DNA of 64,000 nt from Aquiluna sp. (GCA_018402685.1 JAGYIJ010000002.1:620001-684000); one strand, 5' to 3'. Positions 1-9,078 are shown, counted from the first letter of the stretch. The notes: generated by a model not told the origin, from the letters alone. Program-made: numbers and translations.

Positions 1-249
1 TCGATGCGCGATGACTTTGAGATCTCGATCCCGGAGTTAGACCTGGCGGTTGCAACCGCGATGGAGGCCGGAGCGATTGGCTCGAGGATGACCGGTGGTG
101 GTTTTGGTGGAGCGGCGATTGCAATCATCAACAGTGCAAAGCTCTCCCAGCTAGAAACCCAGGTCGAGGCGGCCTTTGAAGAAAGCGGCTTTGGAGCCCC
201 CAGGGTCTTTGCGGTTATCCCATCCCAGGGTGCGAGAAAAGAAGCCTAG
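1..249 (+). CDS. galK: Galactokinase, C-terminal fragment (5' end outside window)
   Basis: This is the last 82 codons of a GHMP-family galactokinase, which phosphorylates galactose at C1 in the Leloir pathway. The reading frame is open from base 1, and the first visible residues (SMRDDFEIS then PELD) match the conserved block before the last GHMP motif. The glycine-rich third GHMP motif (GSRMTGGGFGG) is at about residues 27-37 of the fragment. The true start lies upstream of the window. The gene converges on the next one and their ends overlap by 4 bases. Family assignment is firm; activity cannot be judged from a fragment. Confidence 0.9.
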   Translation, partial: SMRDDFEISIPELDLAVATAMEAGAIGSRMTGGGFGGAAIAIINSAKLSQLETQVEAAFEESGFGAPRVFAVIPSQGARKEA

Positions 250-830
250 AAAACCGGCACTACCTTCACCCCGGCATCGACCATCTCATCGATGGCTGCC
301 TCGGTGCTGTCGCTTGCGACCCCGGCGGTCAAACTGGTGATAACCCGAACGTCCAGATTGTGCTTATTGGCATCTAGCGATGATGCTCTGACGCAGTAGT
401 CGGTCGCGATGCCAACGACATCAACCTCGGTGATGCCAAGCTCTTGGGCTAGATCGTTGAAGCCCTTGCCGGATTCATCGGTGCCATCAAAGATCGAGTA
501 ACCGTTAGCGTCCTGGCCCTTTTTGATGTGGATATCAATAAGCGATGCATCCAGGTTCTCGTGATACTCAGCTCCTTTTTCCCCTGCGATGCAGTGCAGC
601 GGCCAGGTGGAAACAAAGTCTGGTTCCTCACCAGCTGGCGGAAAGTGACCGTCATTTAGTGATCCGGGTGTGTGCCAGTCACGAGATGCAATCACGAAGT
701 CGTAGCTTTGCCGATTTGCCTTGATGTGCTCGGTGATGGCTGTTGCAACCTTTGCGCCACCGCTGCAGGCCAGGGCTCCGCCCTCGCAGAAGTCAACCTG
801 AACATCGATTACTAGAAGTGCCCGCTTCAT
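246..830 (-). CDS. pncA: Nicotinamidase/pyrazinamidase
   Basis: A cytosolic isochorismatase-fold amidase that converts nicotinamide to nicotinic acid for NAD salvage. The 194-residue length is typical. The active-site set is visible: Asp9 in DVQVDF, a lysine at about 104 (IKKG) and Cys146 in ATDYCVR. The metal-ligand set is D51-W-H53 plus His79, with a further histidine near 62. The start ATG follows the stop of the upstream carboxypeptidase gene by a few bases, so the two are probably co-transcribed. No breaks are seen. A general isochorismatase-family hydrolase is possible, but the metal ligands favour PncA. Confidence 0.9.
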   Translation of the reverse strand: MKRALLVIDVQVDFCEGGALACSGGAKVATAITEHIKANRQSYDFVIASRDWHTPGSLNDGHFPPAGEEPDFVSTWPLHCIAGEKGAEYHENLDASLIDIHIKKGQDANGYSIFDGTDESGKGFNDLAQELGITEVDVVGIATDYCVRASSLDANKHNLDVRVITSLTAGVASDSTEAAIDEMVDAGVKVVPVF

Positions 831-833
831 CCA

Positions 834-2210
834 TCACCTATTCACTAGATTCTTGCCGCAATTGTAGAAGCCGAGGACCAGATCATCCATGGCCTCACGG
901 TTTGCCGCTCTGACATCACCGAGGTTATAGACGGTGAAGATCAACCTGGTGTCATCAGGAGCATCAACAAAACCCGCTAGCGAGTAGCCGGTTCTGATCC
1001 AACCGGTCTTAGCGGTCACCGAACCAACCGCATCTAACAACCTATTGCTTAGGGAACCCGGGGTGCCGCTAACCGGCATACCCTCTTCGATTAACTCGAA
1101 CTCGCCATAACCTGCGTCAATGAGCTGCAACAGCTCATTGACCTGACTTGGAGAGATTTGGTTGTAGCGGGAGAGCCCCGAACCATCCTCAACCTGCATG
1201 CCACCAAGGTCCAGCCCAGTTCCTCGCAAGGCCCTTTTGAATGCCTCGGTCAGCGAGGCAAAGCTGCCATCTAACCCGACATCAAGTGAAACAAGTCTCG
1301 CAATGGCCTCAGCCAGGGTGTTATCACTCACAATCAGCATGTAGTCGATCCAGGTTGACAGCGGGGCCGACTGCACCCTCGCCACCTCAACCGCATCCGG
1401 CGGGGCAATTCCCCTAACAACCGCAGAGCCAGATGCACTTGTGCCAAGCGCCTCTTGGAACCAGGTGCCGGCCCTCAAGACCGGGTCATTTGAACGAGGT
1501 GAGTCCTTGAAAGATGGGTCATTTCTATCCCCGTCGACCTGCAGAGCGCTGACGTAGGACATGTAGCCATTTGTGAGACCGCGCTGATCCCAGACTTCCT
1601 GGTACTCACCCGCCGCAGACCCATATGCGGTGCTGTCTAGAACAATCTGTGAGAAGGTCTGGCCTCTGAGTTCGTTGGAGATTTGACTGACAAGACTCGA
1701 GAGCTTCGGGGCATCTTCGTAAACCGAGTCCTGGTTGATGCCCGTTCGGCTAAGGGTTACATCGCCCGCACCGACCAAATACAAAATGCCGGGGTCTTGC
1801 GCATCTACATAGACCCGAGTGGTCACTCGGTAATCGGGACCTAAGGTCTCTAAGGCGGCAGCCGCGGTGAAGAGCTTCATAACAGAGGCCGCCCTGGCTG
1901 GGGTGTCGCTTCCGCGCTCAAACAAGACTTCACCACTTGATGCATCTAGCACTTCTGCCTGAAGCACCAGGATGTCTTCGCTGTCCTCGTATTCACTCAC
2001 GCTGCACTGAATTGGCTCTTCAACTACCTCCGCTTGCTCAGGCTCGGTTGGAGTCTCGGTTGGGGCGGGTTGAGCCTCGAGCGTTGGCTCGACGCTTTGC
2101 TCGGCTACTGAATTCTCGTTGGATAGTGAAAGTGGGCCAGTGAATAAGATTCCGAGCGTTGCCAAGCCGGCAAAGAGCCCCCCGGCTATGCCCAGTAATG
2201 CTTGCTTCAT
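834..2210 (-). CDS. dacB: D-alanyl-D-alanine carboxypeptidase/endopeptidase (PBP4, DacB type)
   Basis: A low-molecular-weight class C penicillin-binding protein that trims D-Ala or cuts cross-links in peptidoglycan outside the membrane. All three serine-transferase motifs are present: S109-V-M-K, SDN near residue 296 (IVSDNTLAE) and KTG near 399 (AKTGWIRTG). The N-terminus has one membrane segment (about 5-25) followed by a proline/glutamate-rich linker to about residue 66, so it is a membrane-anchored or secreted enzyme. At 458 residues it is normal for actinobacterial DacB. Its stop is four bases ahead of the pncA start. The assignment rests on motif order; the substrate preference is not visible. 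Confidence 0.9.
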   Translation of the reverse strand: MKQALLGIAGGLFAGLATLGILFTGPLSLSNENSVAEQSVEPTLEAQPAPTETPTEPEQAEVVEEPIQCSVSEYEDSEDILVLQAEVLDASSGEVLFERGSDTPARAASVMKLFTAAAALETLGPDYRVTTRVYVDAQDPGILYLVGAGDVTLSRTGINQDSVYEDAPKLSSLVSQISNELRGQTFSQIVLDSTAYGSAAGEYQEVWDQRGLTNGYMSYVSALQVDGDRNDPSFKDSPRSNDPVLRAGTWFQEALGTSASGSAVVRGIAPPDAVEVARVQSAPLSTWIDYMLIVSDNTLAEAIARLVSLDVGLDGSFASLTEAFKRALRGTGLDLGGMQVEDGSGLSRYNQISPSQVNELLQLIDAGYGEFELIEEGMPVSGTPGSLSNRLLDAVGSVTAKTGWIRTGYSLAGFVDAPDDTRLIFTVYNLGDVRAANREAMDDLVLGFYNCGKNLVNR

Positions 2211-2232
2211 AGAACCTGCCTACACTTACACC

Positions 2233-2793
2233 ATGAAGTTTAGATGGCTTGCAGCCCTCATAATCGCCCTAATGGGCTTATCGCAACCATCGTTCGCGCA
2301 TGACGAACTAGTGGACCAATCACCCAAAACCAACGAGGTCGTTGAGGCCGGCATCATTGCAATTGAGCTCACTTTTAGTAACGATCTGATCGCTCTTGGC
2401 GATGGTTCGGGCAGTGAGATTGTGATTCTGAACTCTGATGGAGATCCAGTCAACAACGGCTGCGCCGTAGTTGATGGCAACATCGCGACCGCGAAAGCAG
2501 ATATCTCTGAACCCGGGGTCTATCAGGTGGGCTGGCGAGCAGTGTCCTCAGATGGCCACCCAATTAGCGACAGCTTTTTGTTTGAGGTTCAAAACAGCAC
2601 CGGGTATGAATCAGACCCGAATTACGTCTTTACCACTTGCGCAAACCCCTACAACCCGCAAACAACTGAGATCGAGTTTGAGAACCCAGAATTCATTTAT
2701 TGGATATTGTTTGGGTCCTTAGGGCTTGTTGCCTTGGGGTTACTTTTCCTTCTTCGGCCCAAGAAAAACCTGGGCGAGAGCCAAGCCGGTTAG
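2233..2793 (+). CDS. CopC-domain copper-resistance-like membrane-anchored protein
   Basis: A CopC/PcoC-family beta-barrel domain that normally binds copper outside the cell. I start at the ATG at 2233, because it opens a clear signal peptide (MKFRWLAALIIALMG...SFAHDEL) with the mature protein beginning at the His that is a usual CopC copper ligand; the frame is open further upstream but only through the dacB promoter region. The CopC domain covers roughly residues 22-130 and includes the HPISDSF block. One membrane helix (WILFGSLGLVALGLLFLL) and a short basic tail follow. No CopD partner is seen here. The last 54 bases overlap the convergent gene. Confidence 0.85.
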   Translation: MKFRWLAALIIALMGLSQPSFAHDELVDQSPKTNEVVEAGIIAIELTFSNDLIALGDGSGSEIVILNSDGDPVNNGCAVVDGNIATAKADISEPGVYQVGWRAVSSDGHPISDSFLFEVQNSTGYESDPNYVFTTCANPYNPQTTEIEFENPEFIYWILFGSLGLVALGLLFLLRPKKNLGESQAG

Positions 2794-3105
2794 CACCAGA
2801 CCGGTAATAATCATCTCGATTACCACGCCGAACCGGTTTCCCAAGGGGGCCGACAAAATCGAGTAAGCAACATCAAGTGCGGTTGAGTTCATAAGACCGG
2901 CGACCGTGGAGACCGCAAAGATTTTTATCCACCAAGTCTTTCCCAACGGGATGCGGTCTCCCGACCAAAAAATCAGAGCGCTAAGCCCAACACCAATAAT
3001 GGCTCCGGCCAATATGGTGCCGGTGGTGGGGTGGTAGAAGTAGCTAAGCGGCAACCAAACTGCCAGCGCAGCGATAAGTGGGAGTGCTCTCTCGTTATTC
3101 AGCAT
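2740..3105 (-). CDS. Four-helix membrane protein of unknown function
   Basis: A 121-residue protein with about four predicted membrane segments: 8-25, 28-48, 60-80 and 92-115. It ends in a basic tail (GPKKEK). I recognise no family motif. It starts two bases after the stop of the TrkA-type gene, on the same strand, so it is probably the third gene of the potassium-uptake operon; a link to ion transport is only inferred from that position. Its 3' end overlaps the convergent CopC-like gene by 54 bases, which is long but possible because both reading frames look real at the protein level. Confidence 0.6.
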   Translation of the reverse strand: MLNNERALPLIAALAVWLPLSYFYHPTTGTILAGAIIGVGLSALIFWSGDRIPLGKTWWIKIFAVSTVAGLMNSTALDVAYSILSAPLGNRFGVVIEMIITGLVLTGLALAQVFLGPKKEK

Positions 3106-3107
3106 TG

Positions 3108-3815
3108 TTAGGCAATCTGGCAGAACTTGTTGAGGGGATCAACCTGTCCCGCGACCACAATCTGATCACCAGCATGCAGCACGGTCTCTGGGAACGCTGG
3201 GTTGTAATTGCCATCACCCTTGGTGACAGCAACGACGGTGACCCCGTAGCTGGAACGAATCTTGAGCTCTGCCAATGTCTTTTCGTGGAAGGACTGTGGC
3301 ACCTCAGACTTGAGCATCACGAAGTCCTTGTCAATTGGCACGTAGTCCAAAGACTCTCCAGAGACCATGTGAGCTACGCGCTTACCCATTTCATACTCTG
3401 GGAACACCACGTGGTGAGCACCGAGCTGATCCAAAATGCGCCCGTGAGACTGACTGTTGGCCTTGGCCCAAACGTTTGGCACACCCAACTGCAATAGCAG
3501 CGAGGTGGTGAGAATGCTGGCCTCTAGGTCAGCTCCAATTGCCACCACGGCGGCATCGAACTCCTCGATGCCCAATTCTTTCAACACCGCTTCATCGGTG
3601 GTGTCGGCCCTGACGGTGTGCGTGAGCTCGTGCGACATTTGCTGCACCAGACGCTCATCGGTGTCAACACCAAGCACCTCATGGCCGGTTGCCATTAGCT
3701 CCCTTGCCAGTGAGGACCCAAATCGACCCATCCCCACGACAATCACGTTGGTGTGCAGTCTGCGCTTTTTGATTCTTTCCTTAGCCAATGAGCGGCCTTT
3801 CCTTTGGTAGTTCAT
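3108..3815 (-). CDS. TrkA/KtrA-type potassium channel regulatory subunit
   Basis: A cytosolic gating subunit of a Ktr/Trk potassium uptake system. The N-terminal RCK Rossmann domain has the nucleotide motif GMGRFGSS near residue 28 and the acidic residue that binds the ribose (GVDTDE). A TrkA_C domain follows at about residues 150-235 (LAELKIRSSYGVTVV...). The start is uncertain. The ATG at 3815 has a GAGG just upstream but lies 35 bases inside the partner gene. A TTG at 3788 is preceded by AAAGGAAAGG at good spacing and would give a 226-residue protein beginning nearer the domain. The overlap with the pore gene implies translational coupling and a 1:1 complex. Confidence 0.9.
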   Translation of the reverse strand: MNYQRKGRSLAKERIKKRRLHTNVIVVGMGRFGSSLARELMATGHEVLGVDTDERLVQQMSHELTHTVRADTTDEAVLKELGIEEFDAAVVAIGADLEASILTTSLLLQLGVPNVWAKANSQSHGRILDQLGAHHVVFPEYEMGKRVAHMVSGESLDYVPIDKDFVMLKSEVPQSFHEKTLAELKIRSSYGVTVVAVTKGDGNYNPAFPETVLHAGDQIVVAGQVDPLNKFCQIA

Positions 3816-5145
3816 AGTGCCTCTTGGTCACCCTGAGGGCAAGTGCCGAGGCGACAACCACTGGTCCCAGTCTTCCAATAAACATCAAAACCGATAGCCA
3901 GACTTTCGCAAAGTCTGGCAAATCGGCAGTTATGCCCGTTGAAAGACCCACCGTTGCGGTTGCGGAGATCACCTCGAACAAAAGTTGATCGAGGCTGAAG
4001 TCAGTGGTTGCTGCCAAAAACAAAGTGGTGAACAAAATTGCCATGGTGGACAGAGCAACCAGGGTTAGCGCCTGGCGCTGAATCGAACGAGGCAACCTGC
4101 GGTTGCCAACATTCACCGCAGTCTCACCACGAATCTCGGTGTAGATGATGTAGAACAGCACCGCCATGGTGGTGACCTTGATGCCACCGCCGGTGGATGC
4201 TGACCCACCACCGATGAACATCAGGAAGTCGATACCCAACCAGGTGGCGGTGTCCATTTGAGAGATGTCAACGGAGTTCAGCCCACCAGAGCGCGGCATC
4301 ACCGCTGCAAATATGGTGTTCCAGACTTTGTCCAAGCCGCTCAGACCCCCAATGGTGTTGGGGTTGTTCCACTCCAGTGCTCCAATAAATAATGATCCGA
4401 GACCAAGCAGAACTGCCGTGGCGCCCAGTGTGAGCTTTGTGTGCAGCGAGAAACGCCGTGGCTTGCCACCGGGCTGACGATTTAGTTTCCAGATTCGCTC
4501 GTGCAGCTCAATCAAGACCGGGAAGCCCAGGCCGCCGACAACAACCGCGAACATTACTGGGGCAATGAAGAAGAAGTCTGAATTGAAACCCATCATCGAA
4601 TCTGAGTAGAGCGAAAAGCCACCGTTATTGAACGAGGAGATTGCGTGAAAGGTGCCGAACCAAATGGCATCGCCAAAGCTGTAGCCATATTCGAAGTGAA
4701 GCCTTTGAATCAGCCAAGCTGCCAGGATGGCCTCAAAACCAAAATAAACCAGCAAGATGGCTCGCAGCAGCTTTGGCATGTTGTCAGCGCCGACAATCTT
4801 GGCCTCGGTCAGAGTGTTCAACCGGTCACGCAGCGAAATGCGACCAGAGACCAAAAGGCCCAGAATGGTGGCAAAAGAGACGATTCCAAGACCACCAAGT
4901 TGAATCATGATCATGATTGCGGTCTGACCAAACCCCGACCAGTGAGTGCCGGTGTCGACAACGGTCAAACCAGTTATGCAGACAGCGGAGACGGCGGTGA
5001 AAAGGGCGGTTACCAGATCGGTTTCATTACCCGCAGCGGTTGAGATGGGTAGCATCAAAACGGTTGTGCCAAGCAGCACAGCTGTGCCGAACGCCAGCAC
5101 CACAATCTGAGTTGGGTGTAGCGAGAGCTTCTTAGTTTCGCTCAC
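3781..5145 (-). CDS. TrkH/KtrB-type potassium transporter pore subunit
   Basis: The membrane pore of a Ktr-type K+ uptake system, 454 residues with the fourfold M1-P-M2 repeat of the TrkH/TrkG/KtrB superfamily. Selectivity-loop-like segments with the usual glycines are visible: VCITGLTVVDTG near 55-66, SFNNGGFSL near 170, MPRSGGLNSVD near 283 and TVGLSTGITADLP near 395. The single gating ring subunit is encoded by the overlapping downstream gene. The length and short N-terminus fit KtrB better than E. coli TrkH. Intact. No c-di-AMP riboswitch is recognised in the 74-base gap upstream. Confidence 0.92.
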   Translation of the reverse strand: MSETKKLSLHPTQIVVLAFGTAVLLGTTVLMLPISTAAGNETDLVTALFTAVSAVCITGLTVVDTGTHWSGFGQTAIMIMIQLGGLGIVSFATILGLLVSGRISLRDRLNTLTEAKIVGADNMPKLLRAILLVYFGFEAILAAWLIQRLHFEYGYSFGDAIWFGTFHAISSFNNGGFSLYSDSMMGFNSDFFFIAPVMFAVVVGGLGFPVLIELHERIWKLNRQPGGKPRRFSLHTKLTLGATAVLLGLGSLFIGALEWNNPNTIGGLSGLDKVWNTIFAAVMPRSGGLNSVDISQMDTATWLGIDFLMFIGGGSASTGGGIKVTTMAVLFYIIYTEIRGETAVNVGNRRLPRSIQRQALTLVALSTMAILFTTLFLAATTDFSLDQLLFEVISATATVGLSTGITADLPDFAKVWLSVLMFIGRLGPVVVASALALRVTKRHYELPKERPLIG

Positions 5146-5219
5146 CGTGCAAGCCTATGCCTAACATTCAACAAACAAAAGGAACCTCAAAACCCTACAC
5201 CGCAAGTTAGTCTTGCAAA

Positions 5220-5609
5220 ATGGCAGTCAAAACCCCGATCCTGATCTTTGACGGAGACTGCGCTTTCTGCTCCTCAAGCGCGAGAGCGTTGCGGAAAATG
5301 ACCCGCAACAAAATCGCTATTGAGCCCTACCAATATCTAGATCTTGCTGGCTATGGCCTGAATGAGGACCTAACCTCCAAGGCCGTTTACTACGTCACCG
5401 AGCAGGAGAGCTTTTCGGCAGCAAAAGCGATAGCCAGGTGCCTGATTGATGCCAAGACCCCATGGTCGATTGCTGGCTTCCTTCTAAACATTCCAGTGGT
5501 GATATCGGTGGGAGAGCTGGTCTATGGCTGGGTTTCAAAGAATCGTCACAAATTGCCTGGTGGAACGCCAGAGTGCTCACTGCCAAAACCAAGACCTGAT
5601 AATAAGTAG
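5220..5609 (+). CDS. DCC-family (DUF393, YuxK-like) thiol-disulfide oxidoreductase-like protein
   Basis: A small 129-residue protein of the DCC family, named after its N-terminal Asp-x-Cys-x-x-Cys motif, seen here as DGDCAFC at residues 11-17. The rest (about 75-129) carries a short hydrophobic stretch (AGFLLNIPVVISVGELVYGWV) and the usual C-terminal LP.CS block. A thioredoxin-like redox role is assumed for the family but is not well shown experimentally. The gene stands alone between the divergent KtrB-like gene and the DgcN-like gene, which begins 30 bases downstream, so co-transcription with that pair is possible. Confidence 0.8.
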   Translation: MAVKTPILIFDGDCAFCSSSARALRKMTRNKIAIEPYQYLDLAGYGLNEDLTSKAVYYVTEQESFSAAKAIARCLIDAKTPWSIAGFLLNIPVVISVGELVYGWVSKNRHKLPGGTPECSLPKPRPDNK

Positions 5610-5638
5610 TGTTTTTAGAAACGATTTCTTAGGAAGCA

Positions 5639-6646
5639 ATGCAGCTCACCGAACTAAAGGCCCCCTACCTGATCTTCTTGGGTTCAGAGACCAACGAGAC
5701 CTATGCCAAGACCGGTGCCGGGGTTGCCCACTGGTCACCTGAGAAGTGCATGGGCCAGTTTCACTTAGCGGGTGGCACGGTTGATCTCGGTCTTGAAGAG
5801 CACAGCATCGAATCTGCCGCCAATCAAGGAGCAAAGACCCTTCTGATTGGCACCGCCATGATTGGCGGTGGCATCCCGGAGAGCTGGACCAAGGTCCTAG
5901 TTACCGCCATGGAAAACGGCATGGACATTGTTGCCGGGGTTCACTCCAGGCTCAATGACATTGAGGAGTTGGTGTTGGCTGCCAAAGCCAACGGCGTGAA
6001 ACTGATTGATGTTCGAGTGCCACCAAAGAACTTGCCGGTCGGCACTGGCAAAAAGCGAACCGGCAAAAGGCTTCTAACCGTTGGAACAGATTGCGCACTG
6101 GGTAAGAAATACACCGCGCTGGCAATCGATAAAGAACTCAGAAACCAGGGGAAAGCCTCAACCTTCAGAGCCAGCGGTCAAACCGGAATCATGATTTCAG
6201 GCAGCGGCATTCCAATCGATGCCGTGGTTGCAGACTTTGTTTCTGGTGCAGCGGAGACCCTCTCCCCCGATAACGACCCCGATCACTGGGACATCATCGA
6301 GGGCCAGGGCAGTATCTTCCACCCCGGCTACGCAGCGGTTTCAATGGGGCTGCTAATCGGCTCCCAGCCAGATGCTTTTGTGGTCTGCCACCAAGCTGGC
6401 CGCACCCACATCTCCGGCTGGCCAGAGTTTGAATTGCCAACCATCCAAGAAGTCATTGACAGGACCATAGATATCGGTAAGCAAACCAACAAGTCGATCA
6501 AGTGCGTTGGCATCAGCGTGAACACCTCAGCACTGACGACAGATCAGGCAAAAGAGTATTTGGCAGCACTCGAAGAGGAGTTCGAACTTCCCGCCACCGA
6601 CCCGATTCGCTTCGGGGTTGAAAACATCGTCAGGACACTTCAATGA
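5639..6646 (+). CDS. dgcN: DUF1611 protein, DgcN-like (putative D-glutamate N-acetyltransferase)
   Basis: A 335-residue DUF1611 protein. It has an N-terminal Rossmann-like region and a C-terminal P-loop-like part with VGTDCALGKK at residues 148-157. In marine proteobacteria and haloarchaea a DUF1611 protein (DgcN) has been reported to acetylate D-glutamate, working with an enolase-superfamily racemase (DgcA); this is from memory. The next gene is exactly such an enolase-superfamily protein and overlaps this one by four bases (ATGA), which strongly supports the pairing. Product transfer is inference; older annotations call this family an NAD-dependent epimerase/dehydratase. Confidence 0.75.
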   Translation: MQLTELKAPYLIFLGSETNETYAKTGAGVAHWSPEKCMGQFHLAGGTVDLGLEEHSIESAANQGAKTLLIGTAMIGGGIPESWTKVLVTAMENGMDIVAGVHSRLNDIEELVLAAKANGVKLIDVRVPPKNLPVGTGKKRTGKRLLTVGTDCALGKKYTALAIDKELRNQGKASTFRASGQTGIMISGSGIPIDAVVADFVSGAAETLSPDNDPDHWDIIEGQGSIFHPGYAAVSMGLLIGSQPDAFVVCHQAGRTHISGWPEFELPTIQEVIDRTIDIGKQTNKSIKCVGISVNTSALTTDQAKEYLAALEEEFELPATDPIRFGVENIVRTLQ

Positions 6647-7620
6647 AATACGAGATCACCCCGATGACGCTTCCTTTGGAGCGTCCCTTTGTTATCACCG
6701 GTCACACCTTCACAAACCTCGAGGCTGTCGTGGTCACCCTCAGAGACGGTGAAAACGTGGGCCGTGGCGAGGGAGATGGCGTCTACTACCTGGGTGAGAG
6801 CCAGCAGAGCATGATGGACCAGCTGGAATCGGTCAGAACCCGGGTGGAAACAGGAATGACAAGGGAGGAGCTGCAAGATGCTCTCCCTGCTGGCGGTGCC
6901 AGAAACGCACTTGATTGTGCGCTTTGGGACCTCGAGTGCAAATCATCTGGCCAGCGGATTTGGAAGCTTTTGGGAATCCAACCCAAGACCCTCAACACAG
7001 TTGCCACCGTTGGAATGGGAACACCAAGTGAAATGGCGGCAAGGTCTTTAGATTTCTCAAGTTATCCAAACCTAAAAATAAAGCTAGACAACCATGACCC
7101 AATCGCAAAGCTTGATGCGATCAGGAAGGCTCGGCCAGAGGCCAAGTTGGTAATCGATGTCAACCAGGGCTGGGAGTATCAAGAGCTGATTGACTACCTG
7201 CCCGATTTGGTGAGGCTAAAGGTTGCGATGATCGAACAGCCACTTAGGCGTGCAGGAGATAAAAAACTTGAGGATCTAGAAAGCCCAATTCCAATTGGTG
7301 CCGACGAATCCTGCTGCACCCTCAGCGAGTATCACGAGATCAAAAATCGCTACCAGGTCATCAACATCAAACTCGATAAGACCGGCGGCCTCACCGAGGC
7401 CCTCAAGCTGGTCAATGCGGCCAGGGCCGATGGCAAACAAATAATGGTGGGAAACATGACCGGCAGTTCACTCTCGATGGCCCCCGCCTACGTCATTGGC
7501 CAGTTCTCAAGCTTTGTAGATATCGACGGTCCGCTTTTGCTCGCTGCAGATATCGAGGACGGTTTGCAATACCTAGATGCTGGAGTGGTTGGTTTGCCCT
7601 CAGAAGAGCTTTGGGGCTAG
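6643..7620 (+). CDS. dgcA: Enolase-superfamily epimerase, DgcA-like (putative N-acetyl-D-glutamate racemase)
   Basis: A 325-residue member of the mandelate racemase/muconate lactonizing group, dipeptide-epimerase subgroup. Catalytic features are all visible: KIK at residues 145-147 (general base), metal ligands Asp172 (IDVNQGW), Glu198 (MIEQPL) and Asp221 (GADES), and the second base lysine in NIKLDKTGG (243-246). The start ATG overlaps the dgcN-like stop as ATGA, so translation is coupled. On sequence alone an L-Ala-D/L-Glu epimerase is an equal candidate; the DUF1611 partner shifts the call to racemisation of N-acetyl-glutamate. Intact. Confidence 0.75.
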   Translation: MKYEITPMTLPLERPFVITGHTFTNLEAVVVTLRDGENVGRGEGDGVYYLGESQQSMMDQLESVRTRVETGMTREELQDALPAGGARNALDCALWDLECKSSGQRIWKLLGIQPKTLNTVATVGMGTPSEMAARSLDFSSYPNLKIKLDNHDPIAKLDAIRKARPEAKLVIDVNQGWEYQELIDYLPDLVRLKVAMIEQPLRRAGDKKLEDLESPIPIGADESCCTLSEYHEIKNRYQVINIKLDKTGGLTEALKLVNAARADGKQIMVGNMTGSSLSMAPAYVIGQFSSFVDIDGPLLLAADIEDGLQYLDAGVVGLPSEELWG

Positions 7621-7624
7621 CTAA

Positions 7625-7996
7625 CTACTTGCTGACGACAATCACCCTGCCGTTGAAGCTGCGATGTTCGGTCACCTTGGTTTGATACCAGTAGCTCAAA
7701 TCTGGTCTTAGCGACTGGGCGTATTCACAAACCAGCTTGGCCCTGAGGCGAATCGCCGTGTTCATTCGAAGTGGCTGGCCCTCAAGCCTCGCTCCAGTGC
7801 AAATGAACTTAGTGTTGCCATCAAGCTCGGATAAAACTTTTCTAATCTCAGCCTTTTGCACCTCGGTTACCGCAGTGACTCTTCCGGGATAGTCGGTGAG
7901 TGATCGCACGATAACCGGTGCTGACTGCGCACTTGCTGGCGCGAGAGGAAGAACCAACAGCACGATTGTTGCTAAAGCCGCAGTCAGAAGTTTCAT
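7625..7996 (-). CDS. Small secreted OmpA-like-domain protein
   Basis: A 123-residue secreted protein with a clear signal peptide (MKLLTAALATIVLLVLPLAPASAQ, cut near residue 23-24). The mature part is one degenerate OmpA-like domain with a Cys pair: FICTG and RAKLVCEYAQ, followed by the motif P-x-LSYW. The same domain, with the same cysteines and the run RxRAKxxCE, forms the N-terminus of the secreted metalloprotease-like gene at 11059. The gene converges on the DgcA-like gene. Binding to peptidoglycan is the usual role of OmpA-like domains but is not shown for this divergent type. Confidence 0.7.
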   Translation of the reverse strand: MKLLTAALATIVLLVLPLAPASAQSAPVIVRSLTDYPGRVTAVTEVQKAEIRKVLSELDGNTKFICTGARLEGQPLRMNTAIRLRAKLVCEYAQSLRPDLSYWYQTKVTEHRSFNGRVIVVSK

Positions 7997-8159
7997 CTCT
8001 ACCTTTCGAATCCAGACACTTTGCCAGCCTGAAGTTACCTAACCTCAACAAAACTGAACCAATATCGAGTCCTGATTCGGGTGATTGTGTTGCAAGATTG
8101 CTCTATTTGGGGACCAAAAGCGAGCATTACAGGGCCTGATGTGCAAGATAATTTAGGCG

Positions 8160-9078
8160 ATGGCCTCAATAGCAAACCTCCTGGCAATAGTTGCCGCGTT
8201 GATCGCAGGCATCTTGGTGGCGGTTCAATCCAGGCTCAATGGTGAACTAGGACTTGCCCTTGAAGATGGCGTTGGGGCGGCTCTGTATTCCTTCACCTCT
8301 GGCTGGCTACTCATTGCACTGGTTGTCCTGCTATCGAAGCCCGGCAGAGCTGGCGTGAAGCGAGTTATCGAACTACTGAAAACCAAGCAAATGCCGGTTT
8401 GGATGACCCTGGGTGGTGTGTTCGGTGGGTTCTTGGTTATGACCCAGGGTCTAGCTGCCGGCACGTTGGGTATTGCCCTTTTCACCGTTGCGGTGGTGGC
8501 AGGTCAGGGAATATCAGGAATCGTTATTGACTCCCGAGGCTGGTTTGGAGTCCAAAAGCGAAGGCTCAACTTTGCAAGGCTCTTAGGTGCACTAATAGTG
8601 ATTGTTGGTGTTGGGATGGTTGCGGAGAGCCCAAGCTTGGACACCGTGCTGCTACTCTCACTGCCGTTTCTGGCGGGATTGGGACTCGGTTTCCAGCAGG
8701 CAGCAAATGGCAAGGTCGGTATCAACGCAGAGTCTGCTTTGGCCGCAACGTTTGTGAACTTCGCGATGGGTTCAGGAATGTTGTTTATCGCCAAGCTGAT
8801 TTCCCTTCCCTTTGTAGGGATCCCGACCGCAATGCCAAGTGGCTGGTGGCTCTATGTTGGTGGTTTCACCGGAGTTTTGTTTATTGCGATTCAGGTGATT
8901 GTGGTCTCGAGAATTGGCGTCTTGGGGCTCGGGGTAATGCTTGGCACCGGCCAGATTCTAGGTTCACTGCTGATTGATGTCTTTCTTGCCGCTCCCAGGC
9001 CAGGTGATCACTTTGATTCACGTGGTGGGAGTGTTTGTGACCCTGGCGGGAGCTCTGCTGGTGAACCTGAGGCGCTAG
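8160..9078 (+). CDS. DMT-superfamily permease (DUF606/YdcZ-like), frame broken near its 3' end
   Basis: A membrane transporter of the drug/metabolite superfamily with two repeats of the DUF606 unit (about ten membrane segments). The N-terminus is typical (LIAGILVAVQSRLNGELG). The frame runs cleanly to about 8990. A one-base shift at the CCC of 8994-8996 then restores the expected last helix (QVITLIHVVGVFV...LLVNLRR) ending at TAG 9078. Without that correction the frame would run to 9299 through low-complexity sequence antisense to the next gene. One extra C, probably a sequence error, explains this. Substrate unknown. Starts at ATG 8160 after a 163-base gap that holds no other gene. Confidence 0.75.
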
